IMG/VR virus record: IMGVR_UViG_3300032053_007180
Span: 1-29,262 of that record
DNA: 29,262 bases
DNA from: a virus
Reading direction: 5' to 3' (one strand)
The position numbers and the translations under genes were made by a program. The notes under the pieces were generated by a model that was given only the letters and a program-made list of their open reading frames with translations, was not told where the DNA came from and did no database searches. Numbering within the stretch: position 1 is the stretch's first letter; each line of letters starts with the position of its first letter. Below are positions 15,140 through 25,400 of the stretch, in pieces.

Positions 15140-17128
15140 ATGGCAGGTATTACTTCTAAATTAATAGACATTGCAAAGGGAGGAAAATCTAATTGGGGAA
15201 AATTTCTTTCTGAATGGACGAGTGGTATAGATCGACACGATACTCAATTATATGAGGCAGAAACAAGAAATGCTCGAGCAGCTTTTAATGCTTTATCAGC
15301 TGAAGAAAAGGGGGACACCGCAGCCCAGGGCTTATTAAAACCGCCAAGTGTGGGAACAGGAGGATTTATCAGTAAGTCAATGGCTGCTCAGTATGCCCCA
15401 TCAACAATGAATTTACCAGAATTTGGAACGATAGAAGGAGGAAAAGATATTATTGGGGGGCTTGTTGATATATTTTCAGGAAGAGCGGCTATGGGTTTTA
15501 AAAAATTAGTAGGTATTCTTGAAAACGAGGTTCTTATATATCTAACACAAACCAACAAGCTTTTTCGAGAGATTAATGAAAAAGCTATGATGACAGGGGA
15601 ACTTGCAGGCGCGTTTAGAGAAGAAATTATGGATGCGTCTCCTTGGGCAACAAAATTGGGTATAGGATTTGAAGAATTTGCGGAATCTGTTGGAAATCTA
15701 GTTGCCGAATCAGGAAAGTTTAAATTACTTAATGAAGATACAATGAAAGAAATGGCTTTGGCAAGTAAATTTACCAAAGATATGTCAACTTTTGTTGCAA
15801 TGGGAAAAGATTTTGAAAGAATTGGATTGGGTGTTAAAGATATGTCTAGTTTAATTGAAAAAATGTCAATGAGATCTCTAGCTCTTGGGTTAAATGGAAA
15901 AACAACAGTGGCTATGGTTGCTGAAAATTTAAAAAAGATTAATCAATATGGTTTTAAAGATGGCGTAGATGGTTTAGCTAAAATGGCCCAAAAATCGGTA
16001 GAATTCAGAATGAACATGAAAAATGTGTTCGATTTGGCCGAAAAAGTCTGGAGTCCAGATAAAGCACTTGATATTGTTGCAAATTTACAGGTTATTGGTG
16101 GAGCATTTGGAGATTTAAATGATCCAATTAAATTAATGTATATGGCAACAAATAATGTTGAGGGATTACAGGGTGCAATAATTGGAGCAACAAAATCATT
16201 AGTAACATATAATGAAGAACAAGGTAGGTTTCAGGTAACTGGAGTTCAACTTAGAATGGCAAAAGCTATGGCTGACGAATTTGGTATGAGTTTAGAGGAG
16301 TTAAGCGATGTTGCAATTGCGCAGGCAGAACGAACTGAAGCCGCCTATGATTTATCAGGATTAAACTTTAATATACCAGAAAAAGAGATAGAATTTTTAA
16401 CTAACCTAGCTCGAATGGAGGGTGGGAAAATGATTATCGATATTCCAAAGACACTGCGAGATGATTTAAATATGGGTGTTGGCGAAACTCAGTTAGCACT
16501 AGATAGTATGACAGAATTTCAAAAAGAAACAATTTTAAGTCAACAAGACGCTTTTGAAAAAATGGATCCAAAAGATATACCAAGGCAACAAGTTATGGCT
16601 CTCGAAAACATCCAAAGAGATATGTCTGCATTAAGAGGATATATGAGAATTACAGTTGGCCAAAATGCTGCAGATTTAGTAGAGAAAGCTTTAGGAGTAA
16701 ATGGTGAATTTGTTGGAAAATTATCTGATGCCGTTTCAAAACTAGGAATGACAGGAGTTGGAGAATTGGATAAATATGCAAAAGAGGCAATTAAACAATT
16801 TGATGGGCTTGTAAATATTGGAGAAGGCGTAGGAGCAGATATGATTAATGGTATTAATAATTTAAATGAAAAGTGGAGTAAATCGTCAGAAGAAAAACAA
16901 AAAGGAGAAATAAATACAGGCGCCAAGTCAATGAGTTTTGCAGAAGCAGAAAAATTAGGACGTTCAGAAAAAGTAACATCAGCAGCACCCACAGTTGAAA
17001 GAAAAATTATTGATGTAAATATTAATCCTATGGCAGCATCAATGGATCGAATTGCACAAATATTTTGGGGAGATGCAAGATGGCAGGACGATTTTAAGAA
17101 TAGTTTTATAAATCCAAATTCAAATTAA
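15140..17128 (+). CDS. Tail tape measure protein (probable)
   Basis: 662 residues, mostly alpha-helical, with a hydrophobic Gly/Ala-rich patch near residues 103-135 (GGKDIIGGLVDIFSGRAAMG). Long helical stretches rich in Met, Ala and Lys follow (MKEMALASKFTKDMSTFVAM, then KDMSSLIEKMSMRSLALGL and AKMAQKSVEFRMNMKNVFDL). The size is near that of T4 gp29 (590 residues) and would fit a tail of about 100 nm using the usual 1.5 angstrom per residue rule. It follows the predicted chaperone directly, the standard gene order for tape measures. No lysozyme or peptidase domain is visible. The function rests on position, length and helicity. Confidence 0.75.
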   Translation: MAGITSKLIDIAKGGKSNWGKFLSEWTSGIDRHDTQLYEAETRNARAAFNALSAEEKGDTAAQGLLKPPSVGTGGFISKSMAAQYAPSTMNLPEFGTIEGGKDIIGGLVDIFSGRAAMGFKKLVGILENEVLIYLTQTNKLFREINEKAMMTGELAGAFREEIMDASPWATKLGIGFEEFAESVGNLVAESGKFKLLNEDTMKEMALASKFTKDMSTFVAMGKDFERIGLGVKDMSSLIEKMSMRSLALGLNGKTTVAMVAENLKKINQYGFKDGVDGLAKMAQKSVEFRMNMKNVFDLAEKVWSPDKALDIVANLQVIGGAFGDLNDPIKLMYMATNNVEGLQGAIIGATKSLVTYNEEQGRFQVTGVQLRMAKAMADEFGMSLEELSDVAIAQAERTEAAYDLSGLNFNIPEKEIEFLTNLARMEGGKMIIDIPKTLRDDLNMGVGETQLALDSMTEFQKETILSQQDAFEKMDPKDIPRQQVMALENIQRDMSALRGYMRITVGQNAADLVEKALGVNGEFVGKLSDAVSKLGMTGVGELDKYAKEAIKQFDGLVNIGEGVGADMINGINNLNEKWSKSSEEKQKGEINTGAKSMSFAEAEKLGRSEKVTSAAPTVERKIIDVNINPMAASMDRIAQIFWGDARWQDDFKNSFINPNSN

Positions 17129-17149
17129 TATGAATTTTCAGATAGTTGG

Positions 17150-17157
17150 TATTTATT
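17150..17157 (+). promoter_or_regulatory. Late-type motif variant TATTTATT
   Basis: One mismatch from TATTTATA, 14 nt before the ATG at 17172. Confidence 0.35.
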
Positions 17158-17171
17158 ATTAAAAGTATAAG

Positions 17172-20100
17172 ATGCCAAGCTATGTAGATTTTAATGCTAG
17201 TAAGCGTTTCAGGGATTTTGTTTTAACTAAGACATTAAAAGCCCCAAATGGACCTCAAACATTTAATGCAAGTAATTATAGTGTTAGTAATTTAAACACA
17301 TTTGCCAATACTGATCCTGGAGATGTTGAGGATACTCGTTCTCCTGAATTATTAAGATCTCAGAGTATAAATACTTTTAAACCAATAGAATATTTTGTAA
17401 ATGAAAATCTTAATACTTTTGCAAGAAGGGCAAATCTTTCTTTATATCCATATTTTGTAGGACAAACGCACAATTTAATTGGTATAATGAATGCTGCCGA
17501 TTATGAAAATGAGTCAGAATTAATGAAATTTGCCTCATGGTACATAAGAGAAGCTGAAAATGGCCCATTTTATTCAAGATTACAACAAAATTTGTATACA
17601 ACAACATATGGTAGGCTTAGAATACTTGATGCATTAGAGGGTAATACAACAACAGCAATAAATATATTAACAGGTAGGGAGCCTTTAATTGAAAGTAATC
17701 CACGAATTACGGTTGCAGGTAAATTACTTGGAAAGGGTATTGACTTTTTACAGACGGTAGCTGGTGTTGAATTTCCATGGGCTGAAATTCCTGGCGATTA
17801 TTTATCCAATCCACGCAATCCAGTTGGTGATGGAAATGTTAGACTAAATAATCAAAATCTAGGAGAGGCACTTAATTCAGCGGTCGGAATATTTAGAAGA
17901 CCAACTACAACAAAAAAGCCATCCGATTTGTTTATTGAATATATGGGTCAAAGACAAAGAACAACATTATTTGATAATCTTTCGTATTCAAAATATGCCC
18001 CCAACTATACAACAACTGCAAGATCACAAAGCACATCGAAAATATTAAATTTTGTTAATAGAACAGCGCAATCAGTAAAGAATTTATTAGGTGTTGAGGC
18101 GCCAGAGGGAGTTGCATACATTGGTGACGATAGAGGTAATGATGTTAAAAATGCAATGAACATTGATGATAGACCTGTAAAAAGTAATTATTATCTTTCT
18201 TTAATGTTCGATCCCGCACAAGCAGTATTATTTCAAAGGACTAAAAATGTTATTGATGGCGGAGGTGTTGCAGGCAAATTAACATGGATTAGTACAAAAT
18301 CAAAAAATTTATTAGATAATACAAAAACATATGTTGGAATATCAACAGACAAAGGGGAATCAACTGAATCATATGTAAGAACACACGGCATATCACAATA
18401 TGACGATTCGTTATCAACAAAACATAGTTTCAAAGACGGTTCAATTTTAGGATTAACACAAGAAATACTTGAATCAATGCCAAATAATGGTGGGGAGGCA
18501 CGATCTCATGTTGCTAATGTTATTGATCAAACAAGTAGAATTTTTAGAGAGGGTGACACTATGTTATCAAGGGGATCTGCTATAAAATATATTGATCAAT
18601 ATAACGGACAAGAGAGAGGTGTTGAATATTGTAGAGTTTGGACAAAAGATCTTTCTTATATGAATTATTCAGATACAATGAAGAAATCTGGTAATTATAG
18701 GAAATTTGAAAGTAGTGTTTTAACAAACGCATGGAATTTAAATATATATCCCAATTCAAACGCAAAGGGTGAATTTGATGCCAGCTCATCTAATATGGCG
18801 CAAAGAGAAGGAGGATTTTTTGCTAAAAAATATATGTTTTCAATAGAAAATCTCGCATGGAAAGCATCTAATACGCCTGGATTTACATATACAGATTTAC
18901 CTTATTGTGAAAGAGGTCCAAATGGTGGTAGAGTTATGTGGTTTCCACCGTATGATTTAAAAGTTTCAGAACAAAACAATGCAAAATGGGAAGAAAATTT
19001 CTTTTTAGGTAGACCCGAACCAATTTATACATATAATAACACATCTAGAAGTGGTCAAGTGTCATTTAAAGTTATTGTAGATCACCCAAGTATATTAAAT
19101 CTTTTAGTAAAAAAACATTTTGAAGGTATGTCGGATGCAGAAGCTGATAATTATATTAATGCATTTTTTGCTGGATGTCAGGATGTTGATTTTTATGGAT
19201 TAATAAGAAAATATACAACATTAACACCTGATGAAGTTAAGGCGCTTATGGCATATTTAAATCAAAATAAAGATTCACAGGTTGTAACAAAAAATAAATC
19301 GGTACTTATTGATCCAGTTTCAGATACGCCAGTTCCAAAAAACGCGCCATCGCTACCAGGATTTAATATAGATTTTTATTTTCAAAATGCGATGCCGCCA
19401 ATAGCTTGGGGACAAACTAATAGTATGGTGGCGTCAGATCCAACATTATATACTAATGACAATTGTACTGGCTTATATAGTGAACATTCAGATAATAAAT
19501 CTTTAATTTTTGAAGATTTAAATTTGGGATTGTATAATTTAAGATCAGGTACTACTTGGGGATTGCCACAAATTAATGATTATAAGGTATTAATGGGAGT
19601 TGAAAAGAAAATCAAATCGGAAATAGATTTTGATGCAATGGATGCCTATGTAAATAGTGAATTAAATAAGTGTTTTGACAGAATGACAAGTGAGTATAAT
19701 AACTATGCATCAAATATTAATACATTAAGAGATTTATTAAAAAACGGAGAAATTAAAGAAATAAATATTCGAGTAGGATCGAGTGCAAGCTCTCCCGACG
19801 ATGCAAATGATAATTTGAGACTATCTTTTCGTAGAAGTTTTAGTGTTTTAACTGATATTGTATTTAAATTATGTAAGGATTATGAACTACTTCCAGAAGC
19901 AAAGAGGCGTAATTATTATGGTGGTTCTATAAGTATCTATGATAATATAGTTGAAAAATATCTTAAATGGGGAGTAACTGTTACAAATAACGATACAAGA
20001 CTAGTTGTGCCAGGAGTTAAAATTCCACTTAAAGAATTTGGTTATGATACAGATGGAATGTTCATAATAAATCCTACTTTTAATGTTGGAGAAACACGAA

Positions 20101-22094
20101 CAGACAGTCCGTTGAGTCCTATTGCAAATGTAAATTGTTCTGATGCGTTTGCTCTCTTATCCTCAGAGAACCTTCAGAGAACGGCGCCATCCACATTTTA
20201 TTGTAGAAATACTAGCCTTGCTGTTGTATATGAAACAAAAAGTCCTAATGATGAAACAGCAAAAGCTAAGGAAGAAGCTGCTGATCAACCACCAGCATCA
20301 CAACGACAATTAGTTGAGGTCGAGGAATCGCCATCAGGAGTCAAATTGGCACCACCAATTGATGAAATAAAAAAAATGATAATGAAAACATTATCAGAAT
20401 GTTATTATTTTAAAAAACTTGAAGAAGATTCACCATTACAATTTTCATCATTAAAAGAAAAATTAAAATATTTTCATCCCGCATTTCATTCAATGACGCC
20501 TGAAGGATTAAATGCAAGATTAACATTTTTAAATCAATGCATCAGACCTGGGGACACGCTACCAATCAAAGGAATATCAGATGATCGTGATTTAAATGCA
20601 AGAAACACAACATTTGGGCCTCCACCAATATGTATAATGAGAATAGGAGATTTTTATCATTCTAAGATAGTCATTAGGGATGTAAATATAACATTTGATG
20701 AGAATATTTGGGATTTAAATCCCGACGGAATTGGGGTTCAACCAATGATTGCTGAAGTTACTTTACAAATAAGCTTCATTGGTGGACACGGATTAGAAAA
20801 ACCTGTAGAAAGATTACAAAATGCATTGTCTTCTAATTTTTATGCCAATACTGAAATGTACGATCCAAGGTCAAGAGCAACAGAAGACAGAACAGAATTT
20901 TATAAGAAAACGTTTACAAAAGAATTTCTCGATGATTTAAATCGAAGAACAAATCCAATAGGTACAAATTCAAATGATTTATTAACATCAACAGATAATG
21001 TTATTGACGGCCCATATATAGGAAAGCCAACCATATCTAGCTTTCAGACACTGGGATTTGGAATGGGAGCGGTTACCGTTCCGGTTTATGGAACATTAGA
21101 CTATGCATCAGTAGTTGAAGATGTTTTTTATAATACTCAATATTATACTAGTACATTTATGACGACATATAATATGGCATTTACTTCATATGACGCAAAA
21201 TTGGCAAGCATGATATTATCACCAACATATAGAACCATAAAAGATTATAATGTTCAAATAGGAGCAAGTACAACCACAATCGAATTGTTAGGTAATTATC
21301 CTACGCGCACCGAATTAGAAACATTATCATTAAATTTTAGAAATGTAATATCAGGTAAAACACAAACGGAAAATATTACCACATTGATGACTATTAGTAA
21401 TGATATGACGCCATCTGTAATTACAAGATCGGAAGAATTATTAAAGCCATATGTTACAACAACCATTGTGGGTATAATTGATAATATACCAAGTAGCACG
21501 ACATATTTGAAAACTGTTGAAACAAGACGAAATGAGCTTATTAGAGCATTAGATAAGTTAAATTTTATTGTTGAATATGGGTATGATGGTAAAATAGAAA
21601 AAAATGTTTATACTGGCGCCAATTTTACAGGATTTTCTGCCAGCATATTTTATGGAAATTATAGTAATGCAATAACATTTATTCAACAAAATTACACTAA
21701 GTTTACAGAGGATTTAGATGAAACATACAATTTTTATGGAGCCACAATGACATCAGAGGATTTAACATATTTTCTAAAAGTGTTGTTAAGAGATAAGAAG
21801 CAAGAAATTTTGGCTTTATATAAAAAGGATACAATTTTTACCACAAATATATTACGAAATATTGAAAAAAGACTAGATAAATTTTTAGCAACAACCCCAG
21901 AAAGTAAAGATTTTGGAATAACTAAGTACCCAACAAGAAAAGACGGTAATGCTATTGCATTCGGTACAACTACCGAATTTCCAATTACTAATCCAACAGT
22001 AATCGAAAATTTAACGAATGTGCATAGAACAAGAGGTAATAAAACCACGGCTGTACTAAATTATCATAGGCCAGTTACTGGTACAGGAGGATAA
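17172..22094 (+). CDS. Giant baseplate protein 1 (tube-initiator/hub-like domains)
   Basis: 1640 residues. Two stretches look like conserved core. Residues about 585-645 hold RVMWFPPYDLKVSE, NFFLGRPEPIYTYNNTSRSG and VSFKVIVDHPS, a beta pattern like tail-tube-type domains of baseplate initiators. Residues about 1150-1220 hold PPPICIMRIGDFYHSKIVIRDV, then WDLNPDGIGVQPMIAEVTL and ISFIGG, resembling hub or gp54/LysM-linked tail domains. Near residue 1080 there is a charged, Pro-rich linker (KAKEEAADQPPASQRQ). The repeat motif FQTLGFGMGAVTVP is at residues 1291-1304. It lies downstream of the tape measure and 14 bp before the gp53-like gene, in the position of T4 genes 48/54. Membership in the baseplate is fairly safe; the exact counterpart is not. 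Confidence 0.7.
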   Translation: MPSYVDFNASKRFRDFVLTKTLKAPNGPQTFNASNYSVSNLNTFANTDPGDVEDTRSPELLRSQSINTFKPIEYFVNENLNTFARRANLSLYPYFVGQTHNLIGIMNAADYENESELMKFASWYIREAENGPFYSRLQQNLYTTTYGRLRILDALEGNTTTAINILTGREPLIESNPRITVAGKLLGKGIDFLQTVAGVEFPWAEIPGDYLSNPRNPVGDGNVRLNNQNLGEALNSAVGIFRRPTTTKKPSDLFIEYMGQRQRTTLFDNLSYSKYAPNYTTTARSQSTSKILNFVNRTAQSVKNLLGVEAPEGVAYIGDDRGNDVKNAMNIDDRPVKSNYYLSLMFDPAQAVLFQRTKNVIDGGGVAGKLTWISTKSKNLLDNTKTYVGISTDKGESTESYVRTHGISQYDDSLSTKHSFKDGSILGLTQEILESMPNNGGEARSHVANVIDQTSRIFREGDTMLSRGSAIKYIDQYNGQERGVEYCRVWTKDLSYMNYSDTMKKSGNYRKFESSVLTNAWNLNIYPNSNAKGEFDASSSNMAQREGGFFAKKYMFSIENLAWKASNTPGFTYTDLPYCERGPNGGRVMWFPPYDLKVSEQNNAKWEENFFLGRPEPIYTYNNTSRSGQVSFKVIVDHPSILNLLVKKHFEGMSDAEADNYINAFFAGCQDVDFYGLIRKYTTLTPDEVKALMAYLNQNKDSQVVTKNKSVLIDPVSDTPVPKNAPSLPGFNIDFYFQNAMPPIAWGQTNSMVASDPTLYTNDNCTGLYSEHSDNKSLIFEDLNLGLYNLRSGTTWGLPQINDYKVLMGVEKKIKSEIDFDAMDAYVNSELNKCFDRMTSEYNNYASNINTLRDLLKNGEIKEINIRVGSSASSPDDANDNLRLSFRRSFSVLTDIVFKLCKDYELLPEAKRRNYYGGSISIYDNIVEKYLKWGVTVTNNDTRLVVPGVKIPLKEFGYDTDGMFIINPTFNVGETRTDSPLSPIANVNCSDAFALLSSENLQRTAPSTFYCRNTSLAVVYETKSPNDETAKAKEEAADQPPASQRQLVEVEESPSGVKLAPPIDEIKKMIMKTLSECYYFKKLEEDSPLQFSSLKEKLKYFHPAFHSMTPEGLNARLTFLNQCIRPGDTLPIKGISDDRDLNARNTTFGPPPICIMRIGDFYHSKIVIRDVNITFDENIWDLNPDGIGVQPMIAEVTLQISFIGGHGLEKPVERLQNALSSNFYANTEMYDPRSRATEDRTEFYKKTFTKEFLDDLNRRTNPIGTNSNDLLTSTDNVIDGPYIGKPTISSFQTLGFGMGAVTVPVYGTLDYASVVEDVFYNTQYYTSTFMTTYNMAFTSYDAKLASMILSPTYRTIKDYNVQIGASTTTIELLGNYPTRTELETLSLNFRNVISGKTQTENITTLMTISNDMTPSVITRSEELLKPYVTTTIVGIIDNIPSSTTYLKTVETRRNELIRALDKLNFIVEYGYDGKIEKNVYTGANFTGFSASIFYGNYSNAITFIQQNYTKFTEDLDETYNFYGATMTSEDLTYFLKVLLRDKKQEILALYKKDTIFTTNILRNIEKRLDKFLATTPESKDFGITKYPTRKDGNAIAFGTTTEFPITNPTVIENLTNVHRTRGNKTTAVLNYHRPVTGTGG
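21041..21082 (+). repeat. In-frame dispersed repeat, copy A
   Basis: 42-bp core from CTTTCAGACA to ACCGTTCC, encoding FQTLGFGMGAVTVP. By hand alignment it differs from copy C at 5 of 42 positions. The inverted arms GGAATGG (21060-21066) and CCGTTCC (21076-21082) are identical to those in the other copies. Confidence 0.85.
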
Positions 22095-22108
22095 AAATAT
22101 TATAAGCA

Positions 22109-22432
22109 ATGAACAATCAATATTTTGACAGATATCAATATTTTATAAATGAGGGCGATTTTAAAATCGTTCCAGGAATTGAAATACCAATCAAATCAAC
22201 TGATAGATATATTCAATTTAGACGCAATAAAGATAGATTAGATAAATTATCACAGGAATATTATAATTCTCCTTTATTTGGATGGATAATATTACAGGCA
22301 AATCCAATTGTTGGCGGTGTTGAATTTGCAATACCTGATAATTTTTTACTTAGAATACCGTTTCCTCTTATTCCATCTTTACAAGATTATAAAAAAAGCA
22401 TAGAATTGTACAAACTATATTATGGGGAATAA
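22109..22432 (+). CDS. Baseplate wedge protein, T4 gp53-like (LysM-like)
   Basis: 107 residues. The layout YF..YQYFINEGDFKIVPGI, then DRYIQFRRNKDRLDKLSQEYYNSPLFGWIILQANPI, then FAIPDNFLLRIPFPLIPSL is typical of gp53 wedge proteins. The central part, with a rapid Leu-Leu-YY-WIIL.AN progression and a final LRIP, is the LysM-like fold used there. gp53 joins wedges around the hub during baseplate assembly. The gene begins 14 bp after one giant baseplate gene and overlaps the next by 11 bp, so the three are probably translated together. No Shine-Dalgarno; the leader is A+T-rich. Confidence 0.78.
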   Translation: MNNQYFDRYQYFINEGDFKIVPGIEIPIKSTDRYIQFRRNKDRLDKLSQEYYNSPLFGWIILQANPIVGGVEFAIPDNFLLRIPFPLIPSLQDYKKSIELYKLYYGE

Positions 22433-25400
22433 TAATTTAAAAACAACAAATGATATTTTAGTCAAGGTTGATCATAATAATCTCATATATCTTGATCCTA
22501 ATAGTGTATTGGTTAATGGCATTGTTGAGCCAAGAGCAGTCGAACCCGAAAATTTGGTTATGTATGTTAATTTGGAGGCGGATTTAATTCCTCGCTCAAC
22601 TTTAATTGCTAATGATGCTCAAAGTACTTTAATATCAGTGGCCGAAGGAACATTAAATTTTATGAAAAATGCAGATGGTACAGATTACGATACTAAATGG
22701 ACAGATACATATACAAATAAAACCCCTAATATATCTGGCTTTCAGACATACGGATTTGGAATGGGCGCGATTACCGTTCCAACCATCAATGGATTTGTTA
22801 CAAATGACACATCAGCACAAAGCTTTGGAATTGATAATATATCGATAAAAGTTATGGGAGCAAATTTTATACCTAGGGTGGATATAAAATTTATTGATGT
22901 TCGAGGAAAGACATTATTTGAATCTCCAGCAAATTCTCCATATGCCGCATTTTTTCATATACCATGGCCAATATTTTATTTAACAGTTAAAGGATATTAT
23001 GGAAAGGCAATAAAATATAGGCTACATATGATTAAATTTAATTCAAAATATAATTCCAGTAATGGTAATTTTGAGATCGAATGTAATTTTGTTGGTTCGA
23101 CATATGCATATTTAGCTGATATATCATTAGAATCGGTATTAAATGCTCCATATTTTTATTTGTCAGAATCAAGTGAAGATGCAAAATATAACGAAAAAAC
23201 CGAACAATATGAAAAAATAGTTTTTAAAACAACAAAAGGATATAGGGTTTTAAGATCAGTCTATCAGGAATATATTAATAAAGGATATTTACCAAAAGAT
23301 TTTCCAGTAAGAACTCTTCGAGAAGTTATTGTTCTTGCGGGTAGATTAAGTAAAATATTAGAATTTAAAATCTTTTCACAATTTATCAGTCATCATACAT
23401 TAGCGGCAATTAAAGAATATGAAGATACTGTTACTACATTCAGAAAAAATATTGATATATGGTCGAACAAATACAAATCGGGATCAAGTCGAATATTACC
23501 AGATGTCCTACAACGACCAAATCCTACTAGTCCAGGAAGTATGGAAGATGTAATATGGTATACATTAAATCAAAACGATAAAAGTAGCACTAAACCAATA
23601 GAAATACTTACAAATCACGTAAATTCCGCAGTAGGAAAAATGGAAAGTAACGAGGCTTTTGGTATTAATGCAGGAAAAAATGATGATAAAATTACAACCA
23701 ATACCATATCATGTGCCGAATTAAAAAACATAAACACATATTATAGAACAATTACAGAAATTGATGGAAATATTATTGTGGTTGATATTGATGGAATAAT
23801 AGACCAAATTGACACTATTTTTAGAAATTATAAAGAACAGAGGAATAAAGTAGAATTGGAAGTTGAAAAAATAATGAATGACGTTATTGAAGACAAAAAA
23901 GAAATTGGAATTGGATTTAAACCATCAGTTAGAAATCTTGTGGCTATACTTCTTGCTAACGCCGAGACATATATTAGATTAATGAAAGAGGTTCATGAAA
24001 AAGCGTTTGATAAAGCAGAAGAAAGAAAAAAAATATTTGAAGAAAACACTGTAAAATCATCAGGAATATTTAGAGATGGCGGTAATACGATTTTTCCTTG
24101 GCCAGAAGTTAAATTATCGTCACAAAAAGGTAAAGAAATGGTTTTAGTATATCCAGGTAGTAGGGAAATGGAACAGAAATTAAGATCGAATGATAAAAAT
24201 TTATGGCCAGAAGTTGATTTTGTTGAAAATTTTTACGGAATTGCGCTTAAAATCAAAGATAATCTTGAATCAAAAGAAGGTAGTGTTGATAATGTTCAGT
24301 ATATTTTTGGCGATTCAGTTAATGACACTAAGAAAGATATAAGTGTACTCACAAACATGATGAATTATATTCCATATACTAATAAATCAATAGCATCAAT
24401 TTTATATGAAATATATGAAAGGGCAAAATACACAACATCATTAAGTCCTTTTGATACTCCTTCAATACGCGAGTTAGCAGATGTTGAATATTCGAATTTA
24501 AAAAATCAAATTGCTGGCGATGTTGATGTTGTTGACACATTAAAGAGAAATGTTACATCTTATTTATCATTAATTTCACAGATGGAGTCAATTACAACAA
24601 AATACCCATATTATTTAGATCAAATACCAACAACAGATTATATAGCAGATGGTCTTGAACATGATTTTAGTATTTCGAAATATACTCCATTAACAAGCAC
24701 AATAGGTAATGCTAATGATTATTTAAAACTATCAAATTTTTTAAAAAACTATAAACCCGAAGAATATAGAAAAGACATATATCCTTTTAATTCGCCGACA
24801 TATCTTTCTTCTTTAAGCGCAACAAGTACAAGTGTGAATAATTTACAGTTAAACAGTATGTTAAAAGTTAATCCGCCAAATGATTTTATTTCTTCTCCTT
24901 TAAATTCTGTGATGTGGATTAAAGATGGATTTATAACAAATATGTTTACGAACACAATTAAAATAAATGGTATTAATAAACACATTTTAAATACTCCTTA
25001 TTTTCATAAACAATTGTATGACGATTTTATTAAAATTCCGCCACTCGAAAAATATGTTGGATCGGCATATCTACTCTTGAATTCATTACCATATAAGGAT
25101 TTAGATGATGTTGTTAGCTCGAATACTACCTTTCAGACATATGGATTTGGAATGGGAGCAATTACCGTTCCAACCATCAATGGATCTGTTACAAACGATA
25201 AATCAACAATAATATCAAGTATTTTTAGAGAAATTGGTGCAACGCATTATATTCCATATCATTTAATGTTAAAATGGGGATCAATATATCATCGATATAA
25301 AAAATATATAAATGACGGAATTGATATTATTGGAGGTATCACCGACAGAATTGATGGTGAGTTATTTTTTGATAATAATAATGGTTTAACATTTAACACA

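Noticed and set aside
15388-16992. Antisense frames of 129 and 150 codons within the tape-measure gene
   Set aside because: They are shadows of a strong sense gene, have no promoter, and are Ser/Pro-rich as expected for antisense frames.
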